Below are positions 24,029-33,787 of a stretch of DNA of 46,012 nucleotides, piece after piece. The notes beneath the pieces were generated by a model. That model ran no database searches. It worked only from the letters and a program-made list of their open reading frames with translations, and was not told where the DNA came from. Position numbers and translations under genes: made by a program. The first letter of the stretch is position 1. Every line of letters begins with the position of its first letter. Source of the DNA: Candidatus Scalindua sediminis (GTDB lineage Bacteria; Planctomycetota; Brocadiia; Brocadiales; Scalinduaceae); assembly GCA_008636105.1 (NCBI GenBank), contig VSDH01000024.1, positions 1-46,012 on the forward strand, given 5' to 3'.

Positions 24029-25345
24029 ATGAGAAGAATACTCTTTGTAGATGATGATCCGAAAGAGATCAAGGGATTGAGGAAGATGCTGAGGTCAATG
24101 CGTTACGAATGGGAGATGGAGTTTGCGGTGAGTGGAGGAGAAGCCCTGAACTTCATGGCCAAATCCCCCTTTGATGTTGTCGTGTCTGACATGCATGTGC
24201 CGAAAACGAACGGCGTGGAACTCCTTGATGCCGTTATGGAACGCTATCCCGAGACTGTTCGTATTATCCATTCAGGACATTCAGATAAAGAAATGTTATT
24301 GAGGTCAGTGAGGTCCGCGCACCAGTTCCTGATGAAGCCGAGTAGTGCGGAGACAGTGAAGTATACCATCGAACGTGCATGCAAACTTCAAGATTTGTTA
24401 AGAAGCGAAACGTTGAGAAAGATTGTTGCAGGGATAAAGAATTTGCCCAGTCTCCCGGCATTATATAGTTTGATTGTAGCGGAAATGAGTTCTAAAGATG
24501 TTTCTCTTGAAAAAGTGGGCAATATTATTTCTCAGGACGTTTCAATGTCTGCCAAAATCTTACAGCTGGTTAATTCTCCATTTTTTGGTCTTCCACAAGA
24601 AATTACAGACCCACAGCAAGCGGCGGTTTATCTGGGGATAGATACGTTGAAGTCACTTGTACTTTCTATTCATGTGTTTTCTTCATTCGCAGAAGATGCG
24701 GAATTACATGGATTTTCTTTAGCGGAAATGTGCAGACATAGTTTGATGGTAGGTAAACTTGCCGGGGATATTGCTCGTGCTGAAACAGATGATGAGGAAG
24801 TGGCGGAAGAGGCATTGATAGCCGGGATATTACATGACATAGGAAAGCTGATATTGTTGAAAATTCCCAGGCTATACAACCAGGTGCTGGACTTTATTGA
24901 AAGGACCGGGTGTGATCTTGTAGAGGCTGAATACACTGTTATGAAGACTTCTCATGCAGAATTGGGGGCTTATATGTTGGGGCTTTGGGGGATCTCTGAC
25001 AATATAGTTGAACCAGTTGCTTATCACCATAATCCGTCAAAGTTGCTGGAGAATATGTTTATTATGTCAAATGAATCCTTTGGAAAAGGTTTAGGTAAAA
25101 TGAAATCGAAAGATGGTAAATTAAAGTCACGGTCAGTAAAAAAAGACTCAACAGGATTTACTGCATTAACGGCTGTGCATATAGCAAATGCATTGACAGT
25201 GCAAATGAATTGCTCTTCTGATACAACTTTTTCCCCATACGTTGATATGTTGTATTTGAGAACACTTAATTTGACAGATAAGTTGCCTGAGTGGGTAAAA
25301 TATTATAATAAAGCGATGCAAAAAGAGACCTCAAGATATGTTTAA
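24029..25345 (+). CDS. Response regulator with REC and HDOD domains
   Basis: A 438-residue protein. Residues 1-125 form a receiver domain (ILFVDDDPKEI, phosphoacceptor D in VVVSDMHVPKTNG, the conserved Lys in FLMKPS). Residues about 145-340 are an HDOD domain (LPSLPALYSLI, ISQDVSMSAKILQLVNSPFFG, LGIDTLKSLVLSI, and HD-like AGILHDIGKL followed by HSLMVG and HHNPS). HDOD proteins act as non-enzymatic or divergent HD-type effectors in chemotaxis, c-di-GMP or motility control. Its last eight bases overlap the start of the sensor kinase gene, so the two are translationally coupled. It is probably phosphorylated by that kinase. Confidence 0.9.
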   Translation: MRRILFVDDDPKEIKGLRKMLRSMRYEWEMEFAVSGGEALNFMAKSPFDVVVSDMHVPKTNGVELLDAVMERYPETVRIIHSGHSDKEMLLRSVRSAHQFLMKPSSAETVKYTIERACKLQDLLRSETLRKIVAGIKNLPSLPALYSLIVAEMSSKDVSLEKVGNIISQDVSMSAKILQLVNSPFFGLPQEITDPQQAAVYLGIDTLKSLVLSIHVFSSFAEDAELHGFSLAEMCRHSLMVGKLAGDIARAETDDEEVAEEALIAGILHDIGKLILLKIPRLYNQVLDFIERTGCDLVEAEYTVMKTSHAELGAYMLGLWGISDNIVEPVAYHHNPSKLLENMFIMSNESFGKGLGKMKSKDGKLKSRSVKKDSTGFTALTAVHIANALTVQMNCSSDTTFSPYVDMLYLRTLNLTDKLPEWVKYYNKAMQKETSRYV

Positions 25346-27887
25346 AATCCGGGATAAAATACTGGTAACATTTCTTTCAGTAGTGATTATACCCATTATC
25401 ATTACTGGTACCTTTTTTGGTATATACATGACAAAAGTTTTAAGACGAGACAAGATAGTGGAGTTTCATCAATCCACAAAAAGCAAGTCGGAAAAGGTAA
25501 TTTACTTTATGCGTTCTATAGAGAACGACATTATTTCTCTAGGTAACAACGTATTCCTCTTAAATCTAATTGAAGCTATAAGAAGTAATGATACAGAACA
25601 AATAGGCAGTTGTAAGTTTGAGGTAGGAAACCTTTTCAGGATGTTTTCCGAAAGCAGGGGGATTTACGACCAGATACGTTATATAGATAAATCAGGTCAA
25701 GAAATAGTGCGAGTAAATGCAGGGCAAGAATATGCTTATATCGTTCCACCTGAAGAACTACGGGATAAAAGCCATAGATACTATTTTAAGAAGGCGTTAA
25801 AACTAAAGGAAGGGGATGTATATGTTTCAAGCCTTGATTTAAACAGAGAACAAAGAGGTACAGGACCAGACCATAAGACTGTGTTAAGATATGCTATTCC
25901 AGTCTTTGATTCCATCAAAGATGGAAAAAAACAAAATAGAGGCATTATTGCGTTAAATGTACAGGCATATTTTCTACTTAAAAATATCTTAACAAGTGAG
26001 TACAAAAAAGGAGTTAATTCTTATCTATTGGATAAGGAGGGTTTCTATCTTCTACATCCTGATATAACAAAACAATGGGGAGGTCAGAGTGGCCTTAATA
26101 CCGGGAAGAATCTAAAGAATGATTTCCCGCAAGAAATATCCTCTCTTTTTTTATCAGGACAATCAGGGAACAAATTGGTAGATAAACAATTTGTTAATTT
26201 TATACCGATTCATTTTAATCCCTTAGACAATGAAAGATATTGGATACTTTTAGAGAGTCTTCCAAAGTCGATTATCTATTCCTCAATTTATACTTTTTAT
26301 GTAATCCTTGGCGTATTGGCCGTGTTCCTAATTACGGGGGTTGTAATAGCTGCGTTTGTTTTCTCAAGGAAATTAACAAGACCTTTAAATGCGTTAGTTA
26401 AAGGAGTTACTACCATCGCGGAGCATGATTTAGATGAGTTAGATTATCATATAACCGCTACGTCGAATGATGAAATCGCGTTTTTAACCTTTTCGTTTAA
26501 TAAAATGGTATACAATTTGGGAAAGGCAAGGAGAAAGTTACTGGACTATGCACTTAATCTGGAGAAAAAGGTTGATCATAAGACAGAAGAAGTTCTCGAA
26601 AAGGCAGATGAATTAAAGAAGATAAATGAAGAATTGGAAGACTTTGTTTACATTATCTCGCATGATTTAAAAGAACCCTTGTTTGCAATTGAAGGTCATA
26701 CGTCAAGATTGCTCAAGACTCATAAAGATGCCCTTGATGATAAAGGAAAGTTCTATATAAACAGGACTAAGGTAAATATAGAGAAGATGTCTCTGAAGAT
26801 CAACGAGATTATGGAAGTCTTGAAAGTTGGAAGAGTTACATATGATCTTAAAAGTAACGATAGTGGGGCTATTGTCAGGGAAGTGGTAAGTGCACTGGAG
26901 AGCAAGATAGGGGAAAATAAGATTAATGTCTCAATCCAGGACAATCTGCCCATTGTATTGTGTGATGAAAAGAGGATGAGGGATATATTATCAAATCTGA
27001 TTACCAATGCGATCAAGTTTATGGGTGAAGATAAAAAAAGGCAGATCAGGATTGGATGTGATGAAAATGGAGGTTACCATAAATTCTTTGTTGAGGATAC
27101 GGGTATTGGCATTCGGGAGGAATACAAGGAGCAGATTTTTAAGATATTCAATCGGCTTAATGAAGTAAAGGCAGAGGGTACGGGTGTTGGGCTGGCTATA
27201 GTAAAGAAGATCGTTGAACAACATAAAGGGAAGATATGGATAGAGAGCCCCGTTAAGGATGGAAGGGGTTCAAGGTTCTGTTTTGCAATACCAATGTCTA
27301 GAAGACGAGATGATGTAAAACCAGATGATTTTGAAAACAACGATATTGGGGCTATTGCCAGGGAAGTGGTAAGTGCACTGGAGAGTATGATTGCAGAAAA
27401 TAAGATTAATGTCTCAATCCGGGACGATCTACCCATTGTATTGTGCGATGGAAAGAGGATGAGGGATGTATTATCAAATCTGATTACCAATGCGATCAAG
27501 TTTATGGGTGAAGATAAGAAAAGGCAGATCAGGATTGGGTGTGATAAAAGTGGAGGTTACCATAAATTCTTTGTTGAGGACACAGGTATTGGCATTCGGG
27601 AGGAACACAGGGAGCAGATTTTTGAGATATTCAAGCGGCTTAATGAAATAAAGGCAGACGGTGCGGGTGTTGGGCTGGCTATGGTAAAAAAGATTGTTGA
27701 ACAACATAAAGGGATAATATGGGTAGAGAGTCCCGTTAGTGATGGAAAGGGCTCAAGGTTTTGTTTTGCAATACCAATGTCTAGAAGACGAGATGATGCA
27801 AAACCAGAGTCGGGCCATGCATGTGGCCATGAGCAGAAGACGTTAGAGAGTAGAGAAAATTGGGAAATAGTCGATAAAGAGCGTTAG
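25338..27887 (+). CDS. Membrane sensor kinase with two ATPase domains
   Basis: An 849-residue hybrid-free histidine kinase. A transmembrane helix at residues about 8-30, then a large extracytoplasmic Cache-type sensor domain (about 40-300, with DQIRYIDKSGQEIVRVN and NSYLLDKEGFYLLHPD) and a second helix at about 315-340. HAMP and coiled-coil regions follow, then HisKA with phosphoacceptor His442 (IISHDLKEPLFAIEGH). The ATPase domain is duplicated: one with N553 (NLITNAIKF), DTGIGI and GTGVGLAIVKKI, and another 161 residues later with DTGIGI and GAGVGLAMVKKI. Both look catalytically complete. The DNA repeat (483 bp, 26844-27326 and 27327-27809) is highly similar. It overlaps the REC-HDOD gene by eight bases and precedes an Rcp1-type regulator. 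Confidence 0.9.
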   Translation: MFKIRDKILVTFLSVVIIPIIITGTFFGIYMTKVLRRDKIVEFHQSTKSKSEKVIYFMRSIENDIISLGNNVFLLNLIEAIRSNDTEQIGSCKFEVGNLFRMFSESRGIYDQIRYIDKSGQEIVRVNAGQEYAYIVPPEELRDKSHRYYFKKALKLKEGDVYVSSLDLNREQRGTGPDHKTVLRYAIPVFDSIKDGKKQNRGIIALNVQAYFLLKNILTSEYKKGVNSYLLDKEGFYLLHPDITKQWGGQSGLNTGKNLKNDFPQEISSLFLSGQSGNKLVDKQFVNFIPIHFNPLDNERYWILLESLPKSIIYSSIYTFYVILGVLAVFLITGVVIAAFVFSRKLTRPLNALVKGVTTIAEHDLDELDYHITATSNDEIAFLTFSFNKMVYNLGKARRKLLDYALNLEKKVDHKTEEVLEKADELKKINEELEDFVYIISHDLKEPLFAIEGHTSRLLKTHKDALDDKGKFYINRTKVNIEKMSLKINEIMEVLKVGRVTYDLKSNDSGAIVREVVSALESKIGENKINVSIQDNLPIVLCDEKRMRDILSNLITNAIKFMGEDKKRQIRIGCDENGGYHKFFVEDTGIGIREEYKEQIFKIFNRLNEVKAEGTGVGLAIVKKIVEQHKGKIWIESPVKDGRGSRFCFAIPMSRRRDDVKPDDFENNDIGAIAREVVSALESMIAENKINVSIRDDLPIVLCDGKRMRDVLSNLITNAIKFMGEDKKRQIRIGCDKSGGYHKFFVEDTGIGIREEHREQIFEIFKRLNEIKADGAGVGLAMVKKIVEQHKGIIWVESPVSDGKGSRFCFAIPMSRRRDDAKPESGHACGHEQKTLESRENWEIVDKER
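26844..27809. repeat. 483-bp in-frame tandem duplication in kinase
   Basis: Two adjacent copies, 26844-27326 and 27327-27809, are offset by exactly 483 bases (161 codons). Each covers a linker, the full HATPase domain and the tail PMSRRRDD. Most differences are single bases, as judged by eye, so the duplication is young. Confidence 0.85.
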
Positions 27888-27995
27888 ATGAAATTATGGC
27901 GATGTTAGCATCTTTAATTGACAAATTGAAACAACCATATTTCCTCTCCATCCGTTGCTATCTACTTTTTAAAGTGCAATGAAAATGAAAGGAGG

Positions 27996-28517
27996 ATGTT
28001 TCTGGGAAAAAACAAGGTTTTACTCATAGAGGATAATCCAGACCATGCGGAGTTAATTACTGAATTACTTGAGGTAGAAGGTAAAAAGGAAGTTATCTTA
28101 ATTAAAGATGGGAAGGAAGCCATAGATTACTTTCAGAAGGCGTACCCGCCAGAAGCCTGCCAGACTTCGTCATCTAATCAGAAAGCTATTCGGACAGACA
28201 TTGATGGGGATGATGAGATAGAGCCTCAAATTGATTTGGTTATATTAGACCTCAATTTGCCTAAAGTTCATGGTATGGACGTCCTTAAATTTCTAAAACA
28301 AAATTCCAGGTATCGCTCAATCCCTGTGGTTATTTTGTCGACGAGTACTGATGACAAAACTATCAATGAAGCGTATGAGAATGGTGCTAACGTTTATATT
28401 ACTAAACCAGTTTCATATGATGGTTTTGTTGAAAAGATAAAAATCCTGAATAATTATTTCAATGAATACGACAAACTGAACAACGCAGGAATTAATCCAA
28501 AGCCGTTATTGCTTTAA
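27996..28517 (+). CDS. Rcp1-type single-domain response regulator
   Basis: A 173-residue stand-alone receiver domain like those paired with phytochrome-class kinases. LLIEDNPDHAELI begins it, then LVILDLNLPKVHGMDVLKFL (phosphoacceptor Asp), VVILSTSTDD and YITKPVSYDGFVEKI (conserved Lys). About 30 extra residues (AYPPEACQTSSSNQKA...EIEPQ) lie before the phospho-Asp strand. The annotated ATG directly abuts the strong AAAGGAGG, leaving no spacing; CTG at 28002, six bases on, would be better placed. It follows the duplicated-ATPase kinase by 108 bases and is likely its second partner. Confidence 0.88.
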   Translation: MFLGKNKVLLIEDNPDHAELITELLEVEGKKEVILIKDGKEAIDYFQKAYPPEACQTSSSNQKAIRTDIDGDDEIEPQIDLVILDLNLPKVHGMDVLKFLKQNSRYRSIPVVILSTSTDDKTINEAYENGANVYITKPVSYDGFVEKIKILNNYFNEYDKLNNAGINPKPLLL

Positions 28518-28869
28518 AGTTGCTCAGTTTTACCTGTCTGCCGACAGGCAGGGATGTGCGGGGTATAGAATCTACCAATGCACCAACCTCAGATATCCGT
28601 AAGCTTTCGGATAACCCACGAAACATAATCCATTCTTAGATCATACTTAAACAATCGTTAATTATAATAGGACATTAGCCGTAAAAATCCTGTCGATGTT
28701 GATAGTGAACAATATAAGTTTATTTATTTCCCTTTGACTCGGGTTATTGGCGATGGTAATATGAGATAGATTTTCTCATTGAGGGCTTTTAAATGCGCAT
28801 TTGGGAGATGTATTTTTACATTATTAATTTTGCTCGATTTAAGTAAGAAATATTTTTTAAGGACTAATA
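28518..28869. other. Intergenic region before argG
   Basis: No gene is visible. Positions about 28533-28553 are a GC-rich palindrome CCTGTCTGCCGACAGGCAGG, identical in its core to the copy near 23403. The remaining 300 bases are AT-rich and unremarkable; AAGGA at 28859-28863 is the ribosome binding site of the next gene. Confidence 0.6.
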
Positions 28870-30141
28870 GTGACACAAAAAAAGAAGGTTGTTCTGGCGT
28901 ATTCGGGTGGGCTTGATACCTCTGTTGCAATAAAATGGATGCAGGAAAAGCATAACATGGACGTAATAGCACTAACCATTGATTTGGGAACGGAGAAGGA
29001 TCTGAAGCCGGTAGAGGAGAAGGCATTAAAGATCGGTGCGGGTAAGTCAATAATTATAGATGCAAAAGAGGTCTTTGTTTACTATTTTATCTTCCCTGCA
29101 CTTCAGGCAGGTGCCCTTTATGAGAAATCCTATCTACTTTCAACAGCCCTCGGCAGACCGCTGATAGCAAAGTTGTTAGTTGACACTGCAATGTCTGAGG
29201 GTGCCAGTGCCGTTGCACATGGTTGCACCGGAAAAGGGAATGACCAGGTCAGGTTTGACGTTGCAATACATACCCTGAATTCATCTTTGCAAATAATTGC
29301 ACCGGTTCGAGAGTGGAAGATGTCCCGGAACGAAGAAATAGAATATGCTCAGAAGAACGGAATTCCTGTTGATGCAAGTATCAGTAACCCCTATAGTGTG
29401 GATGAGAACATCTGGGGGCGAAGTATTGAATGTGGGATACTTGAAGACCCATGGAAGGAACCACCTGAAGACGTGTACAAATGGACAAAAAGCGTAAACG
29501 ATACTCCCAGCAAACCTACATACATAGAAATTGGTTTTGAAAAGGGCATACCTCTGTCTTTGAATGGAAAGGAGATGGATGGGATAAGCCTAATCCAGGA
29601 ATTAAACAAGATAGCCGGTGAGAATGGGGTAGGAAGGATTGACCATCTTGAGAATCGTATTGTTGGAATCAAGTCCAGAGAAATCTATGAGGCCCCTGCA
29701 GCCACTGTGCTAAACAAAGCTCACCAGGCGTTAGAAGAAATTACCATGACTAAGGACACCTTAAGATTTAAAGACGTGGTTTCGAATCACTACTCGGATA
29801 TAGTTTACAATGGTTTGTGGTTTTCAACCTTTCATCAAGACCTGGTAGCTTATGTATTAAGCAATCAGCGTTTTGTCACAGGTACTATTCGTGTAAAATT
29901 ACTCAAGGGCACCTGTTCCGTAGTTGGGAGAAAATCACCGTTATCATTGTATAATCACTCACTCGCCACATACGACAAAGGAGATACCTTTGAGCACGAT
30001 GCGGCAACTGGTTTTATTAAGATTTACGGCTTACCGACAAGGATACAGGCCCAGATTCAACTGAAGGCATTGAAAAAAGGCGAGACCATTCCTTCAATCA
30101 TGCCACCCAGGGTTGAGCCAACAGATATGATTGAGAAATAA
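28870..30141 (+). CDS. argG: Argininosuccinate synthase
   Basis: A 423-residue enzyme of the arginine pathway joining citrulline and aspartate with ATP. The N-terminal nucleotide loop is VVLAYSGGLDTSVAIKWM (the SGGLDTS motif). Later signatures are AVAHGCTGKGNDQVRFD, SVDENIWGRSIECGILEDP, GRIDHLENRIVGIKSREIYE and the C-terminal SLYNHSLATYDKG. Length is typical. The GTG start follows AAGGA by six bases. No other arg gene is nearby, so it is probably a single-gene unit. Confidence 0.96.
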   Translation: MTQKKKVVLAYSGGLDTSVAIKWMQEKHNMDVIALTIDLGTEKDLKPVEEKALKIGAGKSIIIDAKEVFVYYFIFPALQAGALYEKSYLLSTALGRPLIAKLLVDTAMSEGASAVAHGCTGKGNDQVRFDVAIHTLNSSLQIIAPVREWKMSRNEEIEYAQKNGIPVDASISNPYSVDENIWGRSIECGILEDPWKEPPEDVYKWTKSVNDTPSKPTYIEIGFEKGIPLSLNGKEMDGISLIQELNKIAGENGVGRIDHLENRIVGIKSREIYEAPAATVLNKAHQALEEITMTKDTLRFKDVVSNHYSDIVYNGLWFSTFHQDLVAYVLSNQRFVTGTIRVKLLKGTCSVVGRKSPLSLYNHSLATYDKGDTFEHDAATGFIKIYGLPTRIQAQIQLKALKKGETIPSIMPPRVEPTDMIEK

Positions 30142-30400
30142 GAAACCTAAACATCTCGCAACTTAATTTCCCCACACATTGCTATGATGTAGTATTGCAA
30201 GACATTACCCTTTTGTTTCCCAATATGCCTCCCGGGAGGGTTAAGATATGACAAAGCATCGTGATGACAGCTGTGAGGATATATGGAATGGTACTTCAGT
30301 TTACATCGCAAGGGTTAAGAGATGATAAAGGAGTCGTTCGTTTAGCTATTCGAGAAGAACCAAAAGCACTTCAGTTGAAGGCAACTGACAAAACTCATCA

Positions 30401-31021
30401 CTATTCTTCAATGGTCACCTTCTTCAAACCCGTCAAAACACGAAAGCCGGAACGAACAAACATAGAGATGTGAACAAAGGTCGGCAAACAGGCTGAAATC
30501 CCCATGATTACGCCAAAGTAAATATTCCGTTTATTTTCAGAAGGGCTTACCACTGCCCCGACTATCCTCTGTTCGTATGCCTCGTTACGTACACTTAAAA
30601 ATTCGGGATTAGCTTCAAAAAGACCGATTATCCAACCGGAAAATGAAAACACAAACAATACCCAGCAGGTGGCGACTAATGCAATCACCAGGTCCAAAGA
30701 AAGATGAGCAATATATTCCGAACTACTTCTGCTCTTTAGGGCTCTACGAATAATGAGAATCGTTACAAAAAGCGAAAAACTATCAAAAATGGCACCAAGA
30801 AATCCAACCGGGAATTGTAATAGAAAGTAATGGGTCCCCTCACTGCCATGAATGTAATGGGGAAAGGCGGTGAACATCGCCCACCAATAGCAAAGGATAT
30901 TGAGCAATACAAAAAATAAAAAAAGCTTCGGAAAAAAGGTAATCAGGCTTCCTCTTTTGGTCTCATAGATAGTTAACAGGTCTCTCAATGATGATTTCCA
31001 GGTTAATATAATTGCGTTCAC
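30401..31021 (-). CDS. Multi-pass membrane protein, unknown family
   Basis: A 206-residue protein with about five hydrophobic segments (residues about 27-47, 66-92, 107-133, 166-185 and a shorter one), loosely like the YIP1 superfamily in topology. The N-terminus (MNAIILTWKSSLRDLLTIYETKRG) and C-terminus are basic and probably cytoplasmic. It lies convergent to argG and divergent to the ketopantoate-reductase-like gene. No motif identifies its function. Confidence 0.6.
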   Translation of the reverse strand: MNAIILTWKSSLRDLLTIYETKRGSLITFFPKLFLFFVLLNILCYWWAMFTAFPHYIHGSEGTHYFLLQFPVGFLGAIFDSFSLFVTILIIRRALKSRSSSEYIAHLSLDLVIALVATCWVLFVFSFSGWIIGLFEANPEFLSVRNEAYEQRIVGAVVSPSENKRNIYFGVIMGISACLPTFVHISMFVRSGFRVLTGLKKVTIEE

Positions 31022-31515
31022 TTAAATTACCTTTCTCCTTTTTCTTCTATGTGCATTAAAACTAAACTGTAAATTAAAACAAAATACCACAAGATTTCAA
31101 ATACTTTTTTCGGATTTTATTTCTATCTTCACTACTTAATCTCGCAATAGATATGCCATGATAGAAAACTTCTCCTGATTGTGGTAAATTTCTCTAAAAA
31201 AATACATTTCCAACAATATATCCGGCTTATGGTTGCATAATGAATGTTTAAATATTATACAATCTCCTTCATCATATACTCATAACAAACATACGTTTTG
31301 TAAATAGTTTTATCTTTTATTTTTTTTTTGCTTATGCATGTCTTCTGGAAGTAATTTGTCAAGAATTGTTCAAATTATTTATAATATTGTATCGCAATAC
31401 CTGCCATTACATTTCTATACTGAAAAATAGTGTATAATAAAAGAAGTACAGCCACTCTTCTAGTGCAGATTGTCTGTTAATATTTATTTTTAATATTTTC
31501 AACAAGTAAATAACA
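31022..31515. other. AT-rich promoter region
   Basis: Nearly 500 bases between divergent genes with no frame of interest. Very AT-rich, with poly-T tracts around 31316-31329. A promoter-like pair is at 31356-31385. Another TATAAT at 31433-31438 lacks a matching -35 box. Confidence 0.55.
31356..31385 (+). promoter_or_regulatory. Probable promoter of the panE-like gene
   Basis: TTGTCA (31356-31361) and a consensus TATAAT (31380-31385) with 18 bases between them. This would start transcription near 31392, giving a leader of about 125 bases before the ATG at 31516. Confidence 0.5.
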
Positions 31516-32439
31516 ATGAAGATTCTGGTAATTGGAGCAGGGGCAGTAGGTGGCTATTTTGGCGGGATACTCGCTAAAGAGGGAGAAAACGTTACCTTTG
31601 TAGCGAGGGGGAAGTACCTTGATTCCCTGAAGACATCTGGTCTGAAAATAAGGAGTTATAAGGGAGATCTCTCACTAAGGGTCAATGCAATTGAAAATCC
31701 CGAAGAGCTTGGGGAAATCGATCTTATCCTTATGTGTGTTAAATCATATGACACCGAAGAAGCAACGTTACAGTGTATGAAAAATATTGGCGAGAGCACG
31801 ATCGTTCTCTCTTTGCAAAATGGGGTTGATAATGAAGAAAAGATAGGAAGAATAGTAGGCAGAAATAAAGTACTTGGTGGAGTAGTCTTTATATCTTCTG
31901 AGTTAAACCAATCATGGGAGATATGCCATTATGCCTATGGAAAGATCATCATAGGAGAAATGGATGGAAGAATATCGGATAGGGTCCACAAGGTTGCTGA
32001 TATATTTAAAAATGCCCATATTCCCTGTTCTATCTCAAATGATATACAAAAAGAATTATGGAAAAAGCTTGTCTGGAATGCTGCTTTCAATTCTGTTAGC
32101 GCTATTACGAGGTCTGCCGTAGAGGAGATATTGGACCGTGAGGAAACCAGAGAGCTTGTACGTTTAACTATGATGGAGGTATTGAATATTGCCAGAGAAA
32201 TCGGTCATAATTTAGATGAATGCGTAGTCGAAGAATATTTAGTAGTACCGGAAAAATCTCAAGAAGCACGGACATCAACACTCCAGGATTTATTAAAACG
32301 TAAACCCCTTGAGATTGAGGCAATGAATGGAGTGGTTGTCACATATGGAAAGAAACTTGGGATACCTACACCCTATAATAGCTCATTGTATGCATTACTT
32401 AAGCTCATTAATAATAAACCTCAACAGTATCGAAAATAA
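31516..32439 (+). CDS. panE: 2-dehydropantoate 2-reductase (ketopantoate reductase)
   Basis: A 307-residue ApbA/PanE-type protein. The N-terminus MKILVIGAGAVGGYFGGILA is the NAD(P)-binding Rossmann motif. DLILMCVKSYDTE, VLSLQNGVDNEE and the C-terminal KLVWNAAFNSVSAI (catalytic Lys-Asn region) are family signatures, as is KKLGIPTPYN near the end. PanE reduces ketopantoate with NADPH in pantothenate synthesis; some paralogues act on other 2-oxo acids. No pan gene is adjacent, so the substrate is inferred from the family. Confidence 0.88.
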   Translation: MKILVIGAGAVGGYFGGILAKEGENVTFVARGKYLDSLKTSGLKIRSYKGDLSLRVNAIENPEELGEIDLILMCVKSYDTEEATLQCMKNIGESTIVLSLQNGVDNEEKIGRIVGRNKVLGGVVFISSELNQSWEICHYAYGKIIIGEMDGRISDRVHKVADIFKNAHIPCSISNDIQKELWKKLVWNAAFNSVSAITRSAVEEILDREETRELVRLTMMEVLNIAREIGHNLDECVVEEYLVVPEKSQEARTSTLQDLLKRKPLEIEAMNGVVVTYGKKLGIPTPYNSSLYALLKLINNKPQQYRK

Positions 32440-32446
32440 TAGAGAA

Positions 32447-32481
32447 ACCACAAATAATGATAAACGAAAGTGGTCCCTTTT
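32447..32481 (+). terminator. Weak bidirectional-region terminator
   Basis: ACCAC (32447-32451) and GTGGT (32470-32474) form a short stem followed by CCCTTTTTTTC. It lies between the convergent panE-like and aroG-like genes, 8 bases after the former's stop. The stem is only five base pairs, so efficiency is doubtful. Confidence 0.35.
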
Positions 32482-32508
32482 TTTCACTATTCTTTTTCTG
32501 AAGAGGAA

Positions 32509-33561
32509 TCAGTGTAGCTCTTTCATCAGCCGTTCATGTGTATCCAGTAAGATCCTCTCGGTATCCTGCCAGCCGATGCAGGCATCGGTGACCGAAACAC
32601 CACGCCTGAGTTTAGCAAGATCTTCAGGAATTTTCTGGTTGCCTTCATGAAGATTACTTTCCAGCATCAGGCCTGTCAGGGCATCATTGCCTGCCAGGCG
32701 TTGATCGATCACGCTCTTCCAGACGATCTCCTGCCACTGGAACCTCTTGCCTGAATTGGCATGCGAACAGTCTACCATAATCGCCTTGCAGAGTTTTTTT
32801 TCTGACAATTGCAGGCAGGCCTCCTCGATGCTAATAGGATCATAATTGGGCCGGTCACCACCCCGCATCACAAGATGTCCCCAGCGATTACCGATCGTCT
32901 TTACAATACAGGTCTGCCCGTCCTGGTCAATACCCACAAAACTGTGCGGGCTCATGGCCGCCTGCATGGCATTGACGGCGGCTGTCAGGCTACCATCCGT
33001 GCTGTTCTTGTATCCTACCGGCATGGAGAGACCGCTGGCCATCTCGCGGTGCGTCTGCGATTCGGTTGTACGGGCACCGATGGCAGTCCAGCTCACCAGG
33101 TCAGCGATATACTGTGGCACAATCGGGTCAAGAAGTTCTGTTGCCACTGGAACACCCATCCCGGTTATCTGAACCATGAGCTGGCGTGCCCTTCGCAGGC
33201 CTGTAGATATATTACAACTACCGTCCATGTTCGGGTCATTGATCATCCCCTTCCAGCCGGTCGTTGTACGCGGCTTTTCAAAATAGACCCGCATCACGAC
33301 CAGCAGGGTATCAGCCACACGGTCACAGATTATCCTAATCTTCCCGGCATATTCCAAGGCAGCGTCCTCGTCATGGATGGAACACGGGCCTACGACAACC
33401 AGCATGCGTTTATCCTCTTTTAACAGTATGCCCTTGATGCTGTCACGGGCATTTACAACTGTCTCCGCACAGGTCTCGCTTAGAGGTAGATCCGATTTCA
33501 GCATGCGTGGCGAAATAAGCGGCAGAAGCTCCTGTATATGTAAATCCTGAGTTGGTTTCAT
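32509..33561 (-). CDS. aroG: DAHP synthase, class I (AroG/AroF type)
   Basis: A 350-residue 3-deoxy-7-phosphoheptulonate synthase of the E. coli-type (class I alpha) family. Signatures are VVGPCSIHD, MRVYFEKPRTTTGWKGMIND, WTAIGARTTESQTHREMASG, MVDCSHANSGK and LESNLHEGNQ. It condenses PEP and erythrose 4-phosphate as the first step of the shikimate pathway; the N-terminal region may carry feedback sensitivity. An AAAGGAT site precedes the ATG. The coding DNA is visibly richer in G and C than the neighbouring genes and the protein closely resembles gammaproteobacterial enzymes, so transfer is likely. Confidence 0.93.
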   Translation of the reverse strand: MKPTQDLHIQELLPLISPRMLKSDLPLSETCAETVVNARDSIKGILLKEDKRMLVVVGPCSIHDEDAALEYAGKIRIICDRVADTLLVVMRVYFEKPRTTTGWKGMINDPNMDGSCNISTGLRRARQLMVQITGMGVPVATELLDPIVPQYIADLVSWTAIGARTTESQTHREMASGLSMPVGYKNSTDGSLTAAVNAMQAAMSPHSFVGIDQDGQTCIVKTIGNRWGHLVMRGGDRPNYDPISIEEACLQLSEKKLCKAIMVDCSHANSGKRFQWQEIVWKSVIDQRLAGNDALTGLMLESNLHEGNQKIPEDLAKLRRGVSVTDACIGWQDTERILLDTHERLMKELH

Positions 33562-33787
33562 GTTTATCCTTTAATAAAAAAGAGATTCGTATTAAAAACA
33601 AATACCTTCAATTGCAGAGGATTAGGGAAGGCTGAATCATCCACACCATAACCCACAATCCACCTTCATACCTCTGTTTATATAGATGGTCAGGTCTTTC
33701 ATTTTTATTATTAAATAGTCGCTGTACCAAAATTGTTTATTTCTTATCAGGTATAATCTACGAGCTTATGGTCAGTGGATAAGTGTT

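Noticed and set aside
30261-30473. 70-codon plus-strand frame after argG (DDKGVVRLAIREEPKAL)
   Set aside because: Its 3' third is antisense to the membrane protein gene at 30401-31021 and the start lacks a ribosome binding site; the first part looks vaguely protein-like but cannot be supported.
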